Origin: Apostichopus japonicus
Taxonomy: Eukaryota; Echinodermata; Holothuroidea; Aspidochirotida; Stichopodidae
Assembly (NCBI RefSeq): GCF_037975245.1
Contig: NC_092567.1
Coordinates: 8,678,714 to 8,742,713 of the forward strand
DNA: 64,000 nucleotides
Direction: 5' to 3'
In this document: positions 1 through 13,245 of the stretch, one piece after another
Layout of the letters: each line of letters opens with the position of its first letter
How positions within the stretch are numbered: the first letter of the stretch is position 1
The notes under the pieces: generated by a model
The model's input: only the letters and a program-made list of their open reading frames with translations
What the model was told of the DNA's origin: nothing
Database searches by the model: none
Position numbers and translations under genes: made by a program

Positions 1-570
1 CTGATATTAGTTAGAGTAGAAGTTTCCTTTTCATGATCCCTATAACATTAAATTACATTTTCCTTCTGAAAGTTCTAAATAAAAATACAAATAAATTTGA
101 TCAATACTTTTCTTCAAAAGATAGATAATCTCAATTAGTATTGACCCATTTCTTATAAAATTCTCAACCCGTCATTGAGATTTGTTTCCTATTAACTAAT
201 AAATAAAAATATGTAGCCTCGCATTCTTATTTTATTAAACCTTACTAGCTATAAAAACTTTAATGAATAATTTAATTGTAAAACAATCAAACTAACCCTT
301 TAATCGTACATTACCACTTTATTTTCTCTAATCTAATGTAATTATTCCTGTTTATATTTGTGTCCCCATAAAATCAGCCCCTTATATCCGTTCTAATAAC
401 TGATTCCGTCTTACAAATAAACACGACCTAAATGTCTTAGTTTATCGCTTTATTTTCCTTTATCTTTTTTTCGTTATTTTTATTTTATTATAATTATTCT
501 AAACCTAACCAAATCCAATATATTTATCTCCATCTACTCTATTATCAGTAACTCTATTCTTTCATTCTAG

Positions 571-776
571 ATTCCTATCTCCCGTGTGGATCTAGATTAC
601 TGCTCTCCTAGAGTTGATGAGTCTGGTCTGAACCTTATCCTTGAGTCTGGTCTCTCTCTCTCTATCCTGAGTTCTCTCCAGAAGCTGTGGATCACTGACA
701 ACAGGAGACTAACTAATGAAGAGTTGGCGGCCATCTTGTCTTACTCATCACAGTGTACAAGCTTGAAGGAGCTGCT
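571..776 (+). CDS. LRR exon (internal, gene continues to the left)
   Basis: This exon encodes leucine-rich repeat sequence of the ribonuclease-inhibitor/NLR type. The 68 codons read from ATT at 571. They contain a first leucine-rich stretch (SGLSLSILSSL) and then a clear repeat with LQKLWITDNRRLTNEELAAI followed by C-x-SLKEL, the expected spacing for a 28-29 residue LRR. A TAG in frame just before 571 is part of the acceptor sequence (pyrimidine-rich run, then CTAG at 567-570), which fixes the left boundary. The donor is a consensus GTAAGTA starting at 777, leaving a two-base remainder (phase 2). LRR exons of this type form curved ligand or partner surfaces in NLR receptors, but the domains that would name the receptor are not in view. 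Other LRR proteins (FBXL-like, RNH-like) cannot be excluded. Confidence 0.75.
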
Positions 777-3700
777 GTAAGTATTCCGGTGTAGATGTTA
801 GAATCATCATAACAGTTTAACAGGGAATTAATTTAATTAATACAAGTAATCAATATAAAACTGACAATAGAGAATGTGAAGTCTGCAGTGTTTTCATTAA
901 GGATTGGATGTAATTAGTTTGGTTGGATTTATTTCAGTAATTAGGTCATCGTGGAAGGAATTCTGCAGAATGTTATGATTAATAAAACAAAATATAATGG
1001 ATAAATAGGGAATATTTTAAGAGGGTGTTGGTAATAGAGGGGTGCAGGGGTGGGTGGTGGTTGTTTAAATGTTCTTTGTTTATGTTAATGTTAACATTTA
1101 ACTAAATAGGTTTTAGAATTACAGGAACGTTTATTAGGATAAAATAAGAGATATATAGACAAGGAAATTGGATTTTAATAATTCTAGCGAGTAAAATTAA
1201 TATTCTAAAGTAAAGTTTTATAAGGAATAACTGTTAATTTTGACTGAAACCTCCGAAATAGTTGATTTTCAATTATGTACAATTAATTTAAGAAACAAAA
1301 GAGATTGAAAATCGTTATTAATTTTAAAGTAGTAAAATGATGGCAATAATAATAGCATAAACTCCTCAAAATTTTGATCAGATTATGATACTCTAGCAAA
1401 ACTGAAATTCATACAAAAGAAGCAACCAATAAAATAGTTTTAGTTGTCAAAATTTAAAAAATAGTTACTCAAAATAAGTTAACTAATTAAAACAAGATAA
1501 AAGTTAACTAGAAGGAAATATATAATTGCAATTGAGTTAACTATATAGTTAAAAAAATGTATTGCCATAAATATCATTAAAGGCAAATCTGTATATCTGA
1601 TAAATTTCAAAGGTTCAAATTTAATCCGATCAAACTACGTCATCACTTTCTTCGTTATAGTTTGAAATACGACGTTATACAAAATAAGCTTAATTATGTC
1701 TTATGCTTATATTGTAACCTAATTTTTAAACAATAATTACAAAATTACAAAATTAACCGAGAGCTTCAACTTTGTATAATTGATAACTTTATACAAAAAC
1801 TGTTTAATATTTTAATATTCCTTGTATTAATGTTACTTCATACTTGATTCGATCATGACGTCCCTGCTTGGTCCGTTCCAATGAAGTGTTAGTTTAGACC
1901 CCCACACCCACCCACCCAACCCCTCCTCTTGCCTCCTCTCGCCTTCTTTGGTCTCACAGATCAAACCTCGTAAAAGTTTCTCCTTTCCGTCTTTACCATT
2001 CACAACATAAGCAGTAACATTTTCAACTTACAACTGACGTGTTACTAAAAAGAAAATATTTAAGTCGCACCCGTCACCTCCCCCCCCCCCTTCCCACCGC
2101 GCATCACCCAAATCTCGAAAGAAAAGGCAAAAGCTATTGAGTAGTTACATAAATGAAATATATGATAACGAACGATGCTTAACGTATGTTATATGTGAAA
2201 CAACGCCATTCCGGGAATAACTGTGACCGCGGAGAAAATATTACTGGAAATAATACAGTTCGGAGGTTTTGTTTGGTCTGACCATGGAGGTAAAGTGGTC
2301 TGATTATAAAAAAAAATGTAACAGAGAATGTTGATTCCCTATCTATACTAAATACTTTACCCCAATCCCAGTGTGCTCTTGGGTAATTTTAGTCTCGCCT
2401 CCTCTGCCCCACTCCCCTTCAGATACCATACCTGTACCCACCACCACCCCTTCCTTCGCCGCCGCCCCCCCCCCCTTCGCACATCATCTTATTTAGGGGG
2501 CCCTTCAAATCAATTCCGTTTATACCCGATAACATCTTCACCGTTTTAGTACACACAGTAGGCCTACTCTACTTCTACAATAGTTTTCTGCACAGACGAT
2601 TGATTCAAACAATTTATTTCTAAAGTAAAATAAGTTATCAGTAAAGATGACACACCTGGATCTCCCGTAAATACCAAATTAGCATAACAATAGATGATCT
2701 AAGGCAGTTAAAGCTAATGAATAGAAAGATAAACGAGCCACGCGTGTGTATTGTACACCTGGAATGTTGTAACTGTCATGCAACGTAACCATGGAAACCG
2801 ACGATAAGTAGGTCAGTCCGTGTCTATCAGTGGCTGGGAATAATGCATCTTTTTATTCAATACGGGTTAGGTATATATCTAACAGCCATTCAGTAATACT
2901 GTATGTAATATGCCATGATATTACGGCGTGTTCTCATTATTATTCTTTGTTTATATATTTTAAATGAGTTAACTTGATTTCCTTGGTTGTTTAATACATC
3001 CCTCACTTGCTCCTCTCCCTAATTTGATAGAAGGATTGTTTTATTTCCCTTTCTTCGTTTTTTCCCTTTATGTACTTCTCGTTGGTATATGGAAGTCTGC
3101 CTAATTAGCACATAATTAAATAGCCCTTAATGTAACTCACATATCTAATATGTGATACAAACATTGCGGGTACTTAATTGCCTAGTTTATGGAGAACAGT
3201 TTTGTTCTGTGAAGTTGATTAAACGGTTAAACGGTGGGGATATAATATTGCTCGTGTTTAGCAGAGAGAAAGGATTTCGAAGGTTCATGTCGCCTTACCA
3301 AATCTGAAATATATTAATATTATCCAACTAAGTTAATATATTTCTCAGCCATAAATCATAAACAAGCAAACAACAACACGAGCAAGAAAACAAAGCACTT
3401 GAGATCCTCTAAGATTCGTTTGATGAGATCTTTTATCTCTTTAAATATCGAATTATATACAGCACTAGTTCTTTTTATCTACAGACAACAGGCGAAAGTG
3501 ATTAAATTATTCCATCGAAGTTTAAAATGTATAATGGATAACGACAACTAGAATCGATTTCAAATTTGCAACTTAACTGTTTTTAGCGAATTTAGAAAGG
3601 CTTAGAAGGCTGTCATCATCGCCTTCAGAACTCTCTTCTAATGGTTTACATTATTGTTATAACACACGCTACAAAATGAAGTACAGATTTCTTTCCCCGG

Positions 3701-4787
3701 TACACAATGAATGAATCTACAAGTATACAATCAGAATAAACACTTATACAACTGTCAGGGTCATATCCAGGTCGTAAATATGGCCACGGTTCATTTAGTT
3801 TTGTTGCTGATAAGGAAAAAAGAAGCAGTTATTCACTTGTTGAAATGAATTCATTGCGTCATAATTTGCGATGTTTTACATGAATCATGGTGGTATGCTG
3901 ATTAAAACTGAACAAAATTATATTGTCATAGTAACATGGTGGACAAGTAAAAAGAAAAAGAAAGGAAAATAAAACAGAAAAGAACCCGAAGGAGAGGTGT
4001 TGTGTTCCTGGGAATACAGTTAGAAGAGATCTGTGGGTTATTGTATTCCGTCGGTCGCACATCCGGGGTTTTCCTCCCGTCAAATCGCAGCGAATAGGGT
4101 GAAAACATGTAAAGTAAATGTGTCTAAATATCGCGAGTCTACGCTTTCAGAACATATGACGAGAAAGATGAATACTCTACGCATAGACCTCTAGGCATAA
4201 GAATGCAAGCTAAAGTTGTGCACATTTCGTGACGGGTGGGCTAGGTGCTTCACCGTTTACATAACGCGTTGCCAATTTTTCAACAATATTGTTTGCTCTC
4301 AATAAATCAACAATTACGTAAGACATGATCTGAACTGTTGAAGAACCATAAACCCGATTTTTGCATACCTAATTAAAGTACGTCACTATATCTTCTCTCA
4401 ACTTTGTTGACCGATTTCGTATGTATACACACGCTCAGTTATCTCAACACTACACATTGTTTTAACCCCAGCCACATGACGTAATACACATTAGGACGAC
4501 AAACTCGGCGATACATAGTTTAATAGTTTTATAGATAAATTTGATAAATAAAACCAAGGTGAAGAGTGTTTGACCTGTAAATTGAAGCAAGTTTGAACAC
4601 TTCACTGTTCATCAATCTGACTTCAAGCATTAACGTTGTTTTGGTTTCGATGATAATCGTAACGTATGCATTCATGCAGACGGAGAGTGTGTGTGTATGT
4701 CTATATGTGGGTGTGTTTGTATTATCGGACCTCCAAGGACGATGACTTGACTACACACCTTTTGTCTGAGGACGTACAGGTATGTAC

Positions 4788-4810
4788 GTGTGTGTGTGTG
4801 TGTGTGTGTG
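4788..4810. repeat. (TG)n microsatellite
   Basis: About eleven uninterrupted TG units. It adjoins the first unit of the diverged 140-bp repeat. Confidence 0.9.
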
Positions 4811-4821
4811 ACGCCTCGCTT

Positions 4822-5150
4822 GTAAACACGATATCTCAAGTAGGGCAGCTTGGAACAATCTAAACTTTGGTGTATATACGTACCACATTGAGTAGAAGAA
4901 CCCTATTGTTTTGTGGGGAGGTCATTTGCGGTCACTTGGGGCCAAATACTTAAAATTTTGTAAACACGACATCTCAAGGAACTAAACTTGTACCAATCTC
5001 ATATTTCGTGAATAGGAGGACCACATTGAGGAGCAACAGCCTATGTTTTTTTTGTGGAGATCATAGGTCATTGGGGTCATCGGGGGTAACATTTTGGAAA
5101 ACCTTGTTTATAAGCTACCGTATCTCTCACCAGCCAACCTATCAGATAAC
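4822..5150. repeat. Diverged tandem repeat, about 138-144 bp period (block 1)
   Basis: The phrase GTAAACACGATATCTCAAG recurs at 4822 and 4960 with one mismatch, and a third, weaker start is at about 5104. Within each unit ACATTGAGTAGAAGAACC and a purine-rich GGTCATTTG-type motif recur in the same order. The units are too diverged to be a recent expansion. No reading frame is kept. Confidence 0.65.
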
Positions 5151-5744
5151 GTGCTCGTTACGCCTCATACGAATATGAGGCTATTGGCAATTGGTAATGA
5201 GCTTATGAGCAATAGTAGAATCTAAAACTGAAAATACGAACATATTTGCATTGGCTTTAACGTGCCGCTCGGAAACCTTATTGTGTGTGCAGAAAGGTGT
5301 ATTTGTAATACAGCGGTTCTGTTGGACGTTTTCGTCTATTTATTTCAGGTTGAATGTAGTTTCGTTGTGACCTTCGTAGGTATTTTACAGATTTTGTATC
5401 TTTAATTGTTTGAGATACTACAGTAGGACTACCTGCTTATTTACGATTCTACGTCATGTTTCCCTTTGTTCAACACTTACTTTTGGTGGAAAAAGGTTTT
5501 AATTTCGTACTGAAAAAATTATAAATTTTAATGTGCAATTACGTAGCACTTTGCATCTGCCTAACTGCCTAACCTTGTTCATAGAAAGTATTGATGTTGC
5601 AGATCTGTACTTTGGAGACTTGACCAACAATCACAGGCCTAGTTGTGTGTGGAATTTGGCGAGTAGAATTTTAGTCACGGTCGCCAAATAGCGATTACTT
5701 TCAAAAATAATTGTCGAGGCCTGAAAACCTTCACAACCAGATTT

Positions 5745-5965
5745 CTCATGGTAGAAATCATGGATACTTTTCATACATGGTACATGGATTTGCCATATTG
5801 AGTACAAGAATCCTAAATGCTTGTGAGGTCAAATCTCCTATAGGTCACCAGAGGTCAAACTCTGAAAAAAACCTTTTACATGATTTGTAACGATGGAAAT
5901 CGCGGATACCTCTAATACTTGGTGTGTGGGTTCATATCATTGAGTACAAGACCCCTATTGTTTTG
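5745..5965. repeat. Diverged tandem repeat, about 142 bp period (block 2)
   Basis: The phrase ATTGAGTACAAGA recurs at 5797 and 5939, each time preceded by a TGGTRCATGG/TGGTGTGTGG-like segment and followed by a GGAGGT or GAGGTCA segment. Order and spacing match block 1 about 900 bp to the left, so both blocks belong to one old repeat family. Confidence 0.6.
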
Positions 5966-8091
5966 GAGGTGCGTATAGCCACGTATAGTAGACTGACCTG
6001 TGTTATCATGCCATATTGTTATTGTAACATCTAGTTCTGGTTATACTAACAAGCAGAAGTCTAGTGCATTGAAGTCATCGAAATATCAATGCATTTTGCA
6101 TTCTGGTTATCTTTGGAAAGGAGGGGTGGGGGTGGGCTCCAAATATGACTTGCGTCCGTTGGGAGGGGTCTAAACGGGGAGAACCCTTTTATTAAAATAT
6201 AACCTTTAATAAATAGTTTTCAATGCTGTAGCAATATAAATTATTAGTGCAACAATTATTTCCAATATATTACCTACATGTGTACATTGAGTTGTTGTGT
6301 CCGCTATAGCCCTAACATTATATATAAGATTAGTGAAATATTCGAACGCGCCTGTTTTAACCAGTCACTGGATAGATACGGAAAACTAACGATTGTAAAG
6401 AAACGTTTTACATAAGAAGTAGCAGTATTTATGCGTTAATTATGCTAATTAGATACAAGGAACATAACCTACTGTATATATTATCTTTCCATTGTCCGGA
6501 GTAGTGTTTTACATAGAACTGGGCAATTCAAGTATAAGGTAGGATGATACTGAGCTAGACTTTAACATATTTATTGGATATTATGCACTATCTGTTACCG
6601 GTTAATTCCACATAATTTCATTTCATGCTCGATAAACTCAAGTGCCCTGTTGTTGTTGTGTGTTTGTAACGAGTGCCTTTATGTCTAAAAATTTGCTATC
6701 TGGCTTCAAAATAATAATATTGATAAAATATGCAGTTCAAAAGTACCGGTATATATAAAGAAAACTTTTGCTGAAAACATTCAAATACGGTACTTGAACC
6801 TGTGGAAAGGACTGCACAGATTATTTATTTTGAGAGGGTTTCAGATAATTTGACAGTCTAGTGGTTTCTTGCGTAAAATCGAAGTCACATTTTCCCCTGT
6901 CCCTCAGTGGTTGTGCCTCCATATTCCAATAAAACTTTTCTTTTGCGATTCAACGACGATGGCATTAGTGTATTCTTAACAAAGTATGACCAGGAAGTCT
7001 TAATAACTCCTCGGTATAAAGGGGGTCGGATATTTTAGACACATGCAGCCCTTCATTGAGAACATAGTTGAATAGGAAGATTCGATTGTGTAATGGTTAA
7101 GGTAATTATTATCAACTCCACAAAAAAAGTTATAATTTTGTACAATTTGATTTAGATCAATGACAAAAAACAATGCGTGCAATGTGATAAAATTATTGAA
7201 TGTTGCTATTGAATAAATACTTAAATAACGTTGGTATATCATATGATAGTAACAATTTGTGTTTGACTTCCACCCGAGATGACAAATTGTTGCGCCCAGT
7301 AAAGAATGTTGCTATGTCCTCGACCCTCCTATCCCTCTACCTTCTATTTCTCCTCCATTTTAGTGCAAGATTGTGCAGGTTTGTAATTCCGAAATTACGT
7401 TGAAAAATATAATTTGTAGCATCTTAAACTTTTCTGAGATTAAGAAACAATTTTCAGCTTTATAAGATTCATAATTTCTAGATTTTACATTTTACCACTG
7501 CAATCTAACAATCTCAGACATTTTAGGTCTCATTTAAAAGTAAGAAGGGTTCACGAAAACGATCTATATTATCAATCAATTTACCGAAAATAACATACGG
7601 AAAAAATCACGTGATCCGAGCGGAAAATAGCAAGCGGTTGTTACAAGGATTTGCTCCGTTTACTTAGTTTATTGTGTACAATGTTGTATTTCTACATGTT
7701 TGAACAACTTTAAATGAATTGATAATTTAAGCATACAGACAATTTAGCCAATTATGATCATGTGGACAGCTATACTTTTCACAGTTACTACCAACCGCAT
7801 ATAATTTACATACGGTAGAGCAGTTCCAACTATCATCATTATTATCTGCAACACTATATCCACTCTAATTTATTTTTCTTGGAATCGTTGAAACACAAGA
7901 CCTGTGATTATAATTAATTCTGATTAGAATGATCAATTAGGTGTGATTTATTTCCTTGTTATTTGTTATTTACTTTGTCTATTTTGTTGTTTATCTTCAT
8001 TGATTTAGTAAACAATAAACCTGACTAGGAGGACATTCCTCTACGTCTTCTACATCTTATAACACGATGATTACTCCACTTCTCTCCATAG

Positions 8092-8168
8092 CTTTGTTGA
8101 ATACGATCTGCCAGACACTATTCCGGTTGGATCCATTCCATCATCCTTGAAATCAAGATATGTGAAAG
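8092..8168 (+). CDS. Second visible exon, unrecognised tail segment of the LRR gene
   Basis: The 77-base exon lies between a good acceptor (TTCTCTCCATAG ending at 8091) and a GTACTG donor at 8169. Two of its three frames contain stops. The only open frame needs a two-base remainder from the previous exon, which is what the LRR exon supplies, and it reads VEYDLPDTIPVGSIPSSLK and a few more residues. It leaves a single base (phase 1) for the next exon. The segment is rich in proline and short hydrophobic runs and no longer fits the LRR pattern, so it probably starts a C-terminal tail. I do not recognise the domain. A TGACGTCA palindrome lies 12 bases downstream of the exon. Confidence 0.55.
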
Positions 8169-8650
8169 GTACTGTCACAATGACGTCATTACGGACGCAC
8201 TTAAATTTCTTACATTTAATTAAAGGCTTTACGAACTATGTGAATTTCTTTTGACTTGTTGACTGTTGTTGAATTATATACAAGAGAGTAATGGATCAGC
8301 AACATATGATTGCCATTTTATATGAAGGAGACACCCAAAACAGAGCATTGTGGTAGTAAACAACGAACTGAATAATAGAAATGTAACAACAATAAATATT
8401 GCTAGGCTTGGTTGATTTAAGAGATAAGTCATATTCCTTTAATTTCGCTCGTTCAAGATCCCTGCCCTATAAGATGTTTTTGAGATTAGCAATCAAATCA
8501 ATTGATGCTTTAAATCTCTTTCCGAAAAGTAGTGGTATCATACACTTTGGGAAACTTAATTACACAGCGACAATTATTATGTAAGGGTTTTGAAGTGATG
8601 TTATGCCCCTCGGTGTCTGTCAACACCCCCGCCCCCAGTCCCCCCCATTG

Positions 8651-9402
8651 GTGAAAATTTGGGCAATATGCTGAGAATTTTGCGTGCACCTACCAGTGGC
8701 GGAGCGTCCATAAAGTCAAAAGGGGGCGGAAGCCCCCCTGGCGGACTCAAATGGACTGCTGGCGCCCTTTCAGCTTTTTACCACTTTTTACTTATTCGCG
8801 ATTATTGACTTTTTTTATTGCGCTCTCAAATACCTATTGACATTTGTCACATTTTGTTGGTGCAATTTTCTGACAAATGGCGATGACACCTATTTATTCT
8901 TCGTTTATCTGCAAATTAGCAAGGCCCGGAAAGGGTCATTTCCGGCGATCTAGGGAGTAACTTTACTCAAAAAATTTCTGTACGCTCCGCGCCAACCTGT
9001 GGTGACGCTCCGCTTAGATAGTGTCAAAAGCGCCCCTACAGACCATTCTCCCCCCCCCCCCCCGACCAATACCCCCTAGCTCCGCCACTGGCACCTAGTG
9101 AAAAATGAAGAATTTGCAATGTGTTTTTCAATGGTTAAACTTATATTATTATTATTATTATCATTATTGTTGTAACGACTTCCCCAATAATTCTAACCAA
9201 TATGGAAGGGTAATAACACGGAAAATGATTTTATGTTATTGGCAGGTGATGTAATAACTGATGGATGCCTATATGATATGCACATTAACATTTGGAACGC
9301 GCGCGGACCGCGCGAAAAAAATTTGGTTATATTTTTCGGGCAAGTCGTTACAGCCCCACCAAATCAAATGAGGCTCCTACGCCTACCCCCCCCCCCCCCC
9401 GG
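8651..9402. repeat. Unclassified interspersed repeat, copy A (interrupted)
   Basis: It shares a segment containing AATATGCTGAGAATTTT, a TAATAACACGG...ATGATT segment, CCTATATGATATG and TATTTTTCGGGCAAGTCGT with 14389-14697 in the same order. Both copies end in GAGGCTCCTA or CAGGCTCCTA next to a long C run. Copy A is interrupted by the MITE at 8694-9090; copy B shows the uninterrupted site. No clean left terminal inverted repeat was found. The reading frame at 9233-9541 lies inside this repeat and is not credible as a gene. Confidence 0.6.
8694..9090. mobile_element. hAT-like MITE (397 bp) with terminal inverted repeats and target-site duplication
   Basis: It starts CAGTGGCGGAGC and ends GCTCCGCCACTG, perfect inverted termini of 12 bp. 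It is flanked by GCACCTAC (8686-8693) and GCACCTAG (9091-9098), an 8-bp duplication with one mismatch, the size typical of hAT elements. The related repeat at 14389-14697 carries the empty site (CACCTACTGAAAG). The element holds no transposase frame. Its right half contains GACGCTCCGCTTAGA, the block shared with other MITEs in this window. Confidence 0.85.
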
Positions 9403-9849
9403 CGAACACACACATATTAAAACATCCTTCTTTCAATCTGAATTGCAGAATAAAGCCGCGAAGTTTAACTTAATTCTTTTCCAAGTTCTGCAACAAATTT
9501 CTTGTTTCTCTAAAATTGCTGCAAAGTGTATTACAAAATAAACGAAAACAAAACAGACCAAAAGTGTATCGGAACTGTTGGTGCTAGATGTATCGTACTC
9601 AAAATATACGAATAGGTAACATCAGCATAAAGATTTTATGAAGGCAAAGATAAGACACTCGTTCTGCAGTTGTGTACAGGAACAGAGGGTCGTCAACGCC
9701 GATATCATATATACGGAGGAGGGGGGGGGGGGTCTGTGGTCTTTCTCCAGAAAAAAGGGAAGTTTAGACTTCAAACGATACCTCTGAGGCATAGTTTGAC
9801 TTATATGACTTGACTTATGTCCAATATAAAAGTCTAAACGCAACATTGT

Positions 9850-10969
9850 GTTTTACTATTCTAAGTTAGTTTGAAATGCGTGGTGGTGGGGTGGGGGGGG
9901 GGGGTAACACCACATCACCACTTTGATCGGCGCTTGAAAAGAGTACAATCTAGCGAACATTAACATCCATGCACCATTTGCCTAGAAAAAAATAATAGTA
10001 GAAATAAAATTTGGGTAATGATGTTAGGGAAAGCATTTAGAACTATATGTGAATTTAAAACCATATTTTATTTTATTTTTTTTCATTTATACACTTACGA
10101 AAGTAAGAGTTATAATACAAAAACAAAGAAAAGAAAACATAATCGGTCTGTCTTTTACTCCCTTGCTTCTGCCTTTTCCCAGATTTGGATAATATTTGGC
10201 TAATAAAATAAAGCAGCTTCCAGAGGCTTCGCCCCCCTGACCCCCAACCCGCCCAACCGGGGCCTTACACTACTATCCGCTGAAAATTGAGTTCTTCTCA
10301 TAAATATATTTCTGTGTTTCAAAATTTATTCAAGATAACGACAAATATCTTCTAAGGGTACAGCTTAACTCCAGTGGATCCCCACCAGCCTGCTTGGAAT
10401 ACATTATAGATAACACTCATTTATTGATTACATCTGTTTTGTGTTTTAGTGCTTTAAACTCGCTACGAGAGAACAAGGGATATCACCAAATGCAAATACT
10501 TCAGGGGTTTCCCCTCCTGTAACCATCCAGGGCTTGAAATATATTCCAGAGAAAGCCCCTCGACCCCGCTTGAGCTCTCAGAAACGTTCCGTATAATTTT
10601 CAAGTTAAGCTTGTTTTTGACAACCCTATCTAAAAATTATGCAGTTTCCTGGGACTTCGCATCACACCCTTTAATAACATTAATCTATCAAAGAAAAATG
10701 TCTCATTTACATGTTTGGTCTGTAAATCTGCATACAAGGCATAATGTGCATAAAACAGGCTTTGTGCTTATTAGATAAGTACTAGTTTAATTTTCAAGCC
10801 ATCAATATACATATTGTGTATCGATTCGATACAGTTTTACATCGGTATTATATACTTAATGAGGTAACGATGTATACTGTATTCCATTTACCGCGTGTTA
10901 TCTGTCAAAATTTTAAGTTAATATTTTTGTTTGATTTTCGCTGAGATGCTAAACTGTCAGAAAGAAAAA
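9850..10969. other. No gene seen
   Basis: AT-rich stretch with a G run at about 9890-9903 and two short C-rich patches near 10230 and 10510 that resemble transposon ends but lack partners I could match. The reading frame at 10018-10203 shows no protein features. Confidence 0.3.
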
Positions 10970-11493
10970 TTAAATAATAGAGTAACCACTAAACTTACAA
11001 GTAGTAGCGAAGAGAACCAGGGACTTAGCTAAGGCCTGATGATTGGGGGGGGGGGGGGGTGTAGTGGCTGAAATTCCAACTGGACGGGTTTTGAAGCCAT
11101 AAAATTCCGACTGCTGCCCTTTTAACCCCCCACCCCCCCCCCCCCCACTACTCGTCAACGATACGGTTAGTGTCAGTTCAGACACCTCATCTTTCGCGAC
11201 TGCACTTTTGTTCCGAACTTTTTCGATACATTTGCACCACCGGCCCTCACTTCACAAACTTATTAATCATTCTGGTTAAGCAAGTAAGCAACTGAGGCTA
11301 CATAGGCTACACACACAACAAAAGCTATGTTAATGTAACAAAGGGGAAAACTTTTTTTCTTCAACAAATTATATTAGACGACATAGTGAATTACCACAAA
11401 ACACCGGGGTTTTTACTAGCGCGCTTACTATTTTTTTTGGGGGGGGGGAGGTGGGGGGTGGGCAGCGGGGCTATTTATCACTCACATGAACAA

Positions 11494-11534
11494 TCTGCCT
11501 ATCATCTTCGTCAAGGACCAAGATGATAGGCAGA
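11494..11534. repeat. Perfect 15-bp stem inverted repeat
   Basis: TCTGCCTATCATCTT (11494-11508) is the exact reverse complement of AAGATGATAGGCAGA (11520-11534), with an 11-base spacer. It sits at the point where copy 1 stops matching its relatives, just after a G-rich tract, so it may mark an insertion or repair event. Confidence 0.8.
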
Positions 11535-12446
11535 TGATAGGAATTCTTAAAAAATAAGTATAAAAACATACTGTAAAAACATACAGTTTTCAGTGGTTTC
11601 AGTTCTCATATAGGCGTTTATATCAATTCGATATGCACCTATTCGGTGGCGATATACGCCAACCCTTACTAACTAGTAATAACCTGATAGTTAACTCTGC
11701 TCTAAGATGAATAAACAAAGTTCGCAGATAAAACAACTACAACCGTGACTAAAACTAGTAGTGTTTTTGTGGCAGCCATATGCATATAAAATAGCTTTAA
11801 AGGGCGCTAGTATTCAATTTTAGTCAGTCTGACTCTGCCAATGCGAAACGTAGCCGGGAAATATCCCAAGGGGGGGGGGGGATGCAGTTAAGGAACATAC
11901 TAAGTATTGCCCACATGTTACATATACCAAATTAATCGAGAGGTTTTTCAACATCATGGATCTCTCGGCCACTGTACAATTGAGATATTCAGTTGTAACT
12001 AGTTAAACCTAGCCTAGGGCCCAATGGAGTTTGGAAACGCCGATACTTTAAAGAATATAATTGGAAAACAAAAAATGAAGGAAATCATCAAAAAGTTAAA
12101 TTTAAGGCCAATCCCCGAACACTTTTTCACTGCTCAAACCTTAGTTTATTTGGTGTAAACCTCCTACCTTTTTTTATGGTCATTACTTCTGAGGAAGATA
12201 ATTGTCTACTCCTAAGCTATACATTATTTTGTGGGCCCGATTCCGCGAACAAAAATAACAACTGATCTATTTCTATAAAATATATTCCAGTCTAAACATG
12301 GCCAAAATAGTCTTACACTTATCTTTGACAACTGTATAGGATGTAATTGACTGAATTATAAAATACGAACCAATTTTGGCAAAGATGAAAGAGTTTGGTG
12401 AGACGTACCAAGTAACGTACTGTAACAGTTACAACTAGTACAACTA

Positions 12447-12447
<1 letters not shown>

Positions 12448-12505
<58 letters not shown>
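12448..12505. repeat. (TA)n microsatellite
   Basis: About 29 uninterrupted TA units. It replaces the first 45 or so bases of the nested element that is complete at 21729-22589. Confidence 0.95.
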
Positions 12506-12506
<1 letters not shown>

Positions 12507-13245
12507 ATATGGGGAGCGATTGATATGGGGAGGGATCTAAGGGGAGGGGAGTCCTGTTTTGAACAATTGAAGGTCCTTAGATGCGATCTGGAGCAATGTT
12601 TTGCCAATTTCATCATGATCATATGATATCATATTATCAGCAGATTTTATTTCCGTTTTGAAATATTCTTTCAGAAAGACAAACATAGTGCTATTTTACA
12701 ATTATTCCAGTAGGATGATTCTTGTTGTCCAATGTCTGGACTTTAATACATTTGACTAACTTAACTGAAAGACAATATAAACTCTCGTATTTAGCAGTGT
12801 AATAATTATTTATAGGAAGCGCGTATCACGTACGATTGCTAGCTTAGCTTCATAACATGCTGTTCTTGCGAAAACTTATGAAGAATCATAGAAAGGATGA
12901 GAACGCACGTTGTCGTCGTCGTTGTGTATACGGTTCGTGACTCTTCACCGAGTGCGGTTAGGTAGGCTATATGTATTTTATTACGCAGTGGCCAACTGTA
13001 GGCTGGTAATAGGTAATAGGCTACTGGCTAAATTTAGCTAATTGCATCTGCCAAACTAAGTAGCTGAATCAGTAGGCCTAAATGTTACTACGAATATAAT
13101 CGAGTGAACGGAGCTGACGTGTATTCAAGATCAAAAGAGCACTGACAAAATACCATGCCATAAAAATCCAACAGTATTTACCATTTTTTCGACACTGAAA
13201 GGTATGGAGCAGTTGCTCCCACTGCTCCTCCTGGCTACGTCTCTG
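12506..13245. mobile_element. Nested hAT-like element, left end lost, in copy 1
   Basis: From ATTGATATGGGGAG to CTCCTGGCTACGTCTCTG it matches the nested element at 21729-22589, including the G-rich block (12521-12555), the AGGTCCTTAGATGCGATCTGG segment and the AGGCTATATGYATTTTATTACGCAGTGG region. The right flank ATATATAC occupies the same site of the host element as GTATATCC at 22590. Copies 1 and 2 therefore share one ancestral insertion. Confidence 0.7.

Larger units (their letters stand above)
777..8091 (+). other. Intron 1 (inferred), no further gene seen
   Basis: AT-rich sequence with no convincing exon. It holds C-rich tracts near 2080 and 2465, a TG microsatellite at 4788-4810, two blocks of a diverged repeat of about 140 bp (4822-5150 and about 5745-5960) and a degenerate copy of the G-rich transposon block at 6159-6190. 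The short reading frames at 3859-4108, 7000-7242 and 7200-7403 have no recognisable protein features. Confidence 0.4.

Noticed and set aside
7350-7380. 15-base exon candidate (CATTTTAG to GTTTGT)
   Set aside because: It does not fit the required phase chain better than its absence, and the donor is weak.
10970-11185. - strand frame similar to the frame at 58362-58622
   Set aside because: The similarity comes from copies of the same transposon; the G run becomes poly-Pro or poly-Gly and no domain is present.
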